Source: a bacterium
GTDB lineage: Bacteria; Calditrichota; Calditrichia; RBG-13-44-9; J042
Length of the DNA stretch: 6,327 nt
NCBI GenBank assembly: GCA_015494485.1
Contig: WGBF01000318.1
Span: 1-6,327, forward strand
Direction of reading: 5' to 3'
Position numbers and translations under genes: made by a program. The notes under the pieces were generated by a model. That model did no database searches. It was not told the origin of the DNA and saw only the letters and a program-made list of their open reading frames with translations. Within the stretch, counting starts at the first letter, position 1. Every line of letters begins with the position of its first letter. Positions 5,377 through 6,327 of this stretch are shown piece by piece.

Positions 5377-5448
5377 AAAAAAAGAACGTGGGCAGCAGAA
5401 ATCCCAACGCGCCCCTTGAAAAAATGGATTCCCACCACCCACAGTTCT
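5377..5448 (-). terminator. Long hairpin terminator after the TonB-dependent receptor gene
   Basis: On the minus strand AGAAC-t-GTGGG (5438-5448) pairs with CCCACGTTCT (5383-5392), and an inner helix pairs GAATCC (5426-5431) with GGATTTC (5398-5404) with one bulge. A run of seven T residues (5377-5383) follows. It begins one base after the receptor stop codon. The internal loops are larger than in the other two terminators of the window, so some read-through into the kinase gene is possible. Confidence 0.65.
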
Positions 5449-5449
5449 G

Positions 5450-6327
5450 TTACAATTGAAAACGCAAACCGGCTATCCAGTTACGGGTAGCCGCGGGCCA
5501 GTAATAATTTTCCCCGGCCCAGGCATCGTAGTAACCGGCCGTGTAATACTTTTTGTTGAACACATTGTTAACCCGGAACAGAAGTTCCAGATTGTGAAGT
5601 CCTGCAATACTTCCAAGCTGATAGCTGAACTGCACGTTGGTTACAGAAAATGCCGGAATAATGCGGTCGTTGCGATTGGTGTTATCCAGGTATTGCTTAC
5701 CCACATATTGGTAATGCACTGATGCCCGTAAACCGCCGTTTTGGTAAGTAAGCCGTGCATTGGCCAATACATCCGGAAAACCGGCAATGGTGTTCCCGCT
5801 AAAATCCGTTGTGGTAATTTCACCCGTGTCCCAATTATAATCATATTGAATAAATTTCACAAATTTATTCTGATTGTAGGCCAAATTCCCGGAAAACTGC
5901 AGGTTTAACGGTAGTGCCTGGGTAAGGGATAACTCTACCCCGCGATGAACCGTAGATTCGGCATTGCCCCGGACAGGAAAGCCTTCGTCATTCACCTGGC
6001 TGTAGGGAACAATTTCATTGCGGAATGCCATCCAGAAGAAGTTTAAGCGAATCCGCGTGGTGGGGCGCAGATAATTTACGCCCAGTTCATAGTCAATTAA
6101 CTGCTCGGGTTTGACCAGAGGGTCTTTCAATTCGATGTAGGCGATTTGCCCATTGCGATACACCGGCCGGGATGTTTTAAACAGGGGTTGGACGCCCAGG
6201 TCGTCCGGCCCTTCCCACAGGTTAAACAACTCGTTATCTGCCGGTTCGCGGTGTGCAACGGAAATATTCAAATACGTGTTTACTGCATCATTCACATTAA
6301 TGTTTATGCCAAAGCGTGGATTAAAGA
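5450..6327 (-). CDS. TonB-dependent outer-membrane receptor, C-terminal part
   Basis: About 291 residues of a larger gene that continues beyond the window edge; the frame is open to 6325 and reads FNPRFGININVNDAVNTYLN before the first in-frame GTG (6295), which is internal. The visible part is a beta-barrel: alternating strands and polar loops such as EQLIDYELGVNYL, NAESTVHRGVELSLTQALP, GFPDVLANARLTYQ, LLFRVNNVFNKKYYTAGYY and the closing PAATRNWIAGLRFQL. These are typical of the last strands of TonB-dependent receptors, which import large or scarce ligands across the outer membrane using TonB/ExbBD energy. The plug domain and TonB box are off the window, so specificity cannot be read here. 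Downstream lie the thiamine kinase and symporter, an order that recalls outer-membrane receptor plus transporter plus kinase sets for thiamine in Bacteroidetes. The substrate is inferred from neighbours only. No frameshift was found. Confidence 0.88.
   Translation of the reverse strand, partial: FNPRFGININVNDAVNTYLNISVAHREPADNELFNLWEGPDDLGVQPLFKTSRPVYRNGQIAYIELKDPLVKPEQLIDYELGVNYLRPTTRIRLNFFWMAFRNEIVPYSQVNDEGFPVRGNAESTVHRGVELSLTQALPLNLQFSGNLAYNQNKFVKFIQYDYNWDTGEITTTDFSGNTIAGFPDVLANARLTYQNGGLRASVHYQYVGKQYLDNTNRNDRIIPAFSVTNVQFSYQLGSIAGLHNLELLFRVNNVFNKKYYTAGYYDAWAGENYYWPAATRNWIAGLRFQL

Noticed and set aside
5315..5449. TPP riboswitch before thiamine pyrophosphokinase
   Set aside because: The conserved CTGAGA and CTGATC/GCGNAGGGA-type elements are absent on the minus strand; the structure present looks like a terminator.
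5456..5722. Plus-strand ORF of 88 codons opposite the receptor gene
   Set aside because: An antisense shadow of a well-supported beta-barrel coding region, without a ribosome site.

Overview
The window looks like part of a chromosome from a Gram-negative bacterium. It has the C-terminal part of a TonB-dependent outer-membrane receptor, two predicted lipoproteins and ordinary AGGAG-type ribosome binding sites. A two-domain protein disulfide oxidoreductase (PDO), with two thioredoxin folds each carrying CxxC, is typical of thermophiles. A thermophilic member of the FCB/Calditrichota kind would fit, but that is an inference from gene content and not a species identification. No phage, IS element, CRISPR array, tRNA or rRNA was seen.

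Layout. (1) 34-255, plus strand: a 73-residue zinc-finger (zf-HC2) anti-sigma-like protein, ended by a strong hairpin terminator (276-306). (2) 256-619 has no conventional gene. It holds that terminator, a compact minus-strand unit of two overlapping micro-ORFs (22 and 18 codons, each with a good Shine-Dalgarno sequence), a weak sigma54-like element, an inverted repeat and a second strong terminator (568-606). (3) 620-2285, minus strand: a thiol-redox operon in the order PDO, TlpA-type lipoprotein thioredoxin, OsmC-family protein. A promoter candidate before PDO carries a perfect 12-bp palindrome across the -35 box and spacer. (4) 2391-3161, minus strand: a lipoprotein with an SH3-like domain and a C-terminal region I do not recognise. 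(5) 3294-5314, minus strand: thiamine pyrophosphokinase followed 5 bp later by a sodium/solute symporter (SSS family). (6) 5450 to the window edge, minus strand: the C-terminal part of a TonB-dependent receptor, closed by a long branched hairpin with a T-run.

How the genes may work together. Receptor, symporter and thiamine pyrophosphokinase make a plausible thiamine salvage set: outer-membrane uptake, sodium-driven inner-membrane uptake, then trapping as thiamine diphosphate. The kinase is the only member whose substrate is readable from its motifs; the rest is context. PDO, TlpA and OsmC-like protein would cover cytoplasmic dithiol exchange, envelope thiol reduction and peroxide or reactive-sulfur chemistry.

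The least explained item is the micro-ORF unit at 312-432. Its second product, MKLKIKVKMKIKRYMPEK, alternates lysine with hydrophobic residues and matches nothing I can name.
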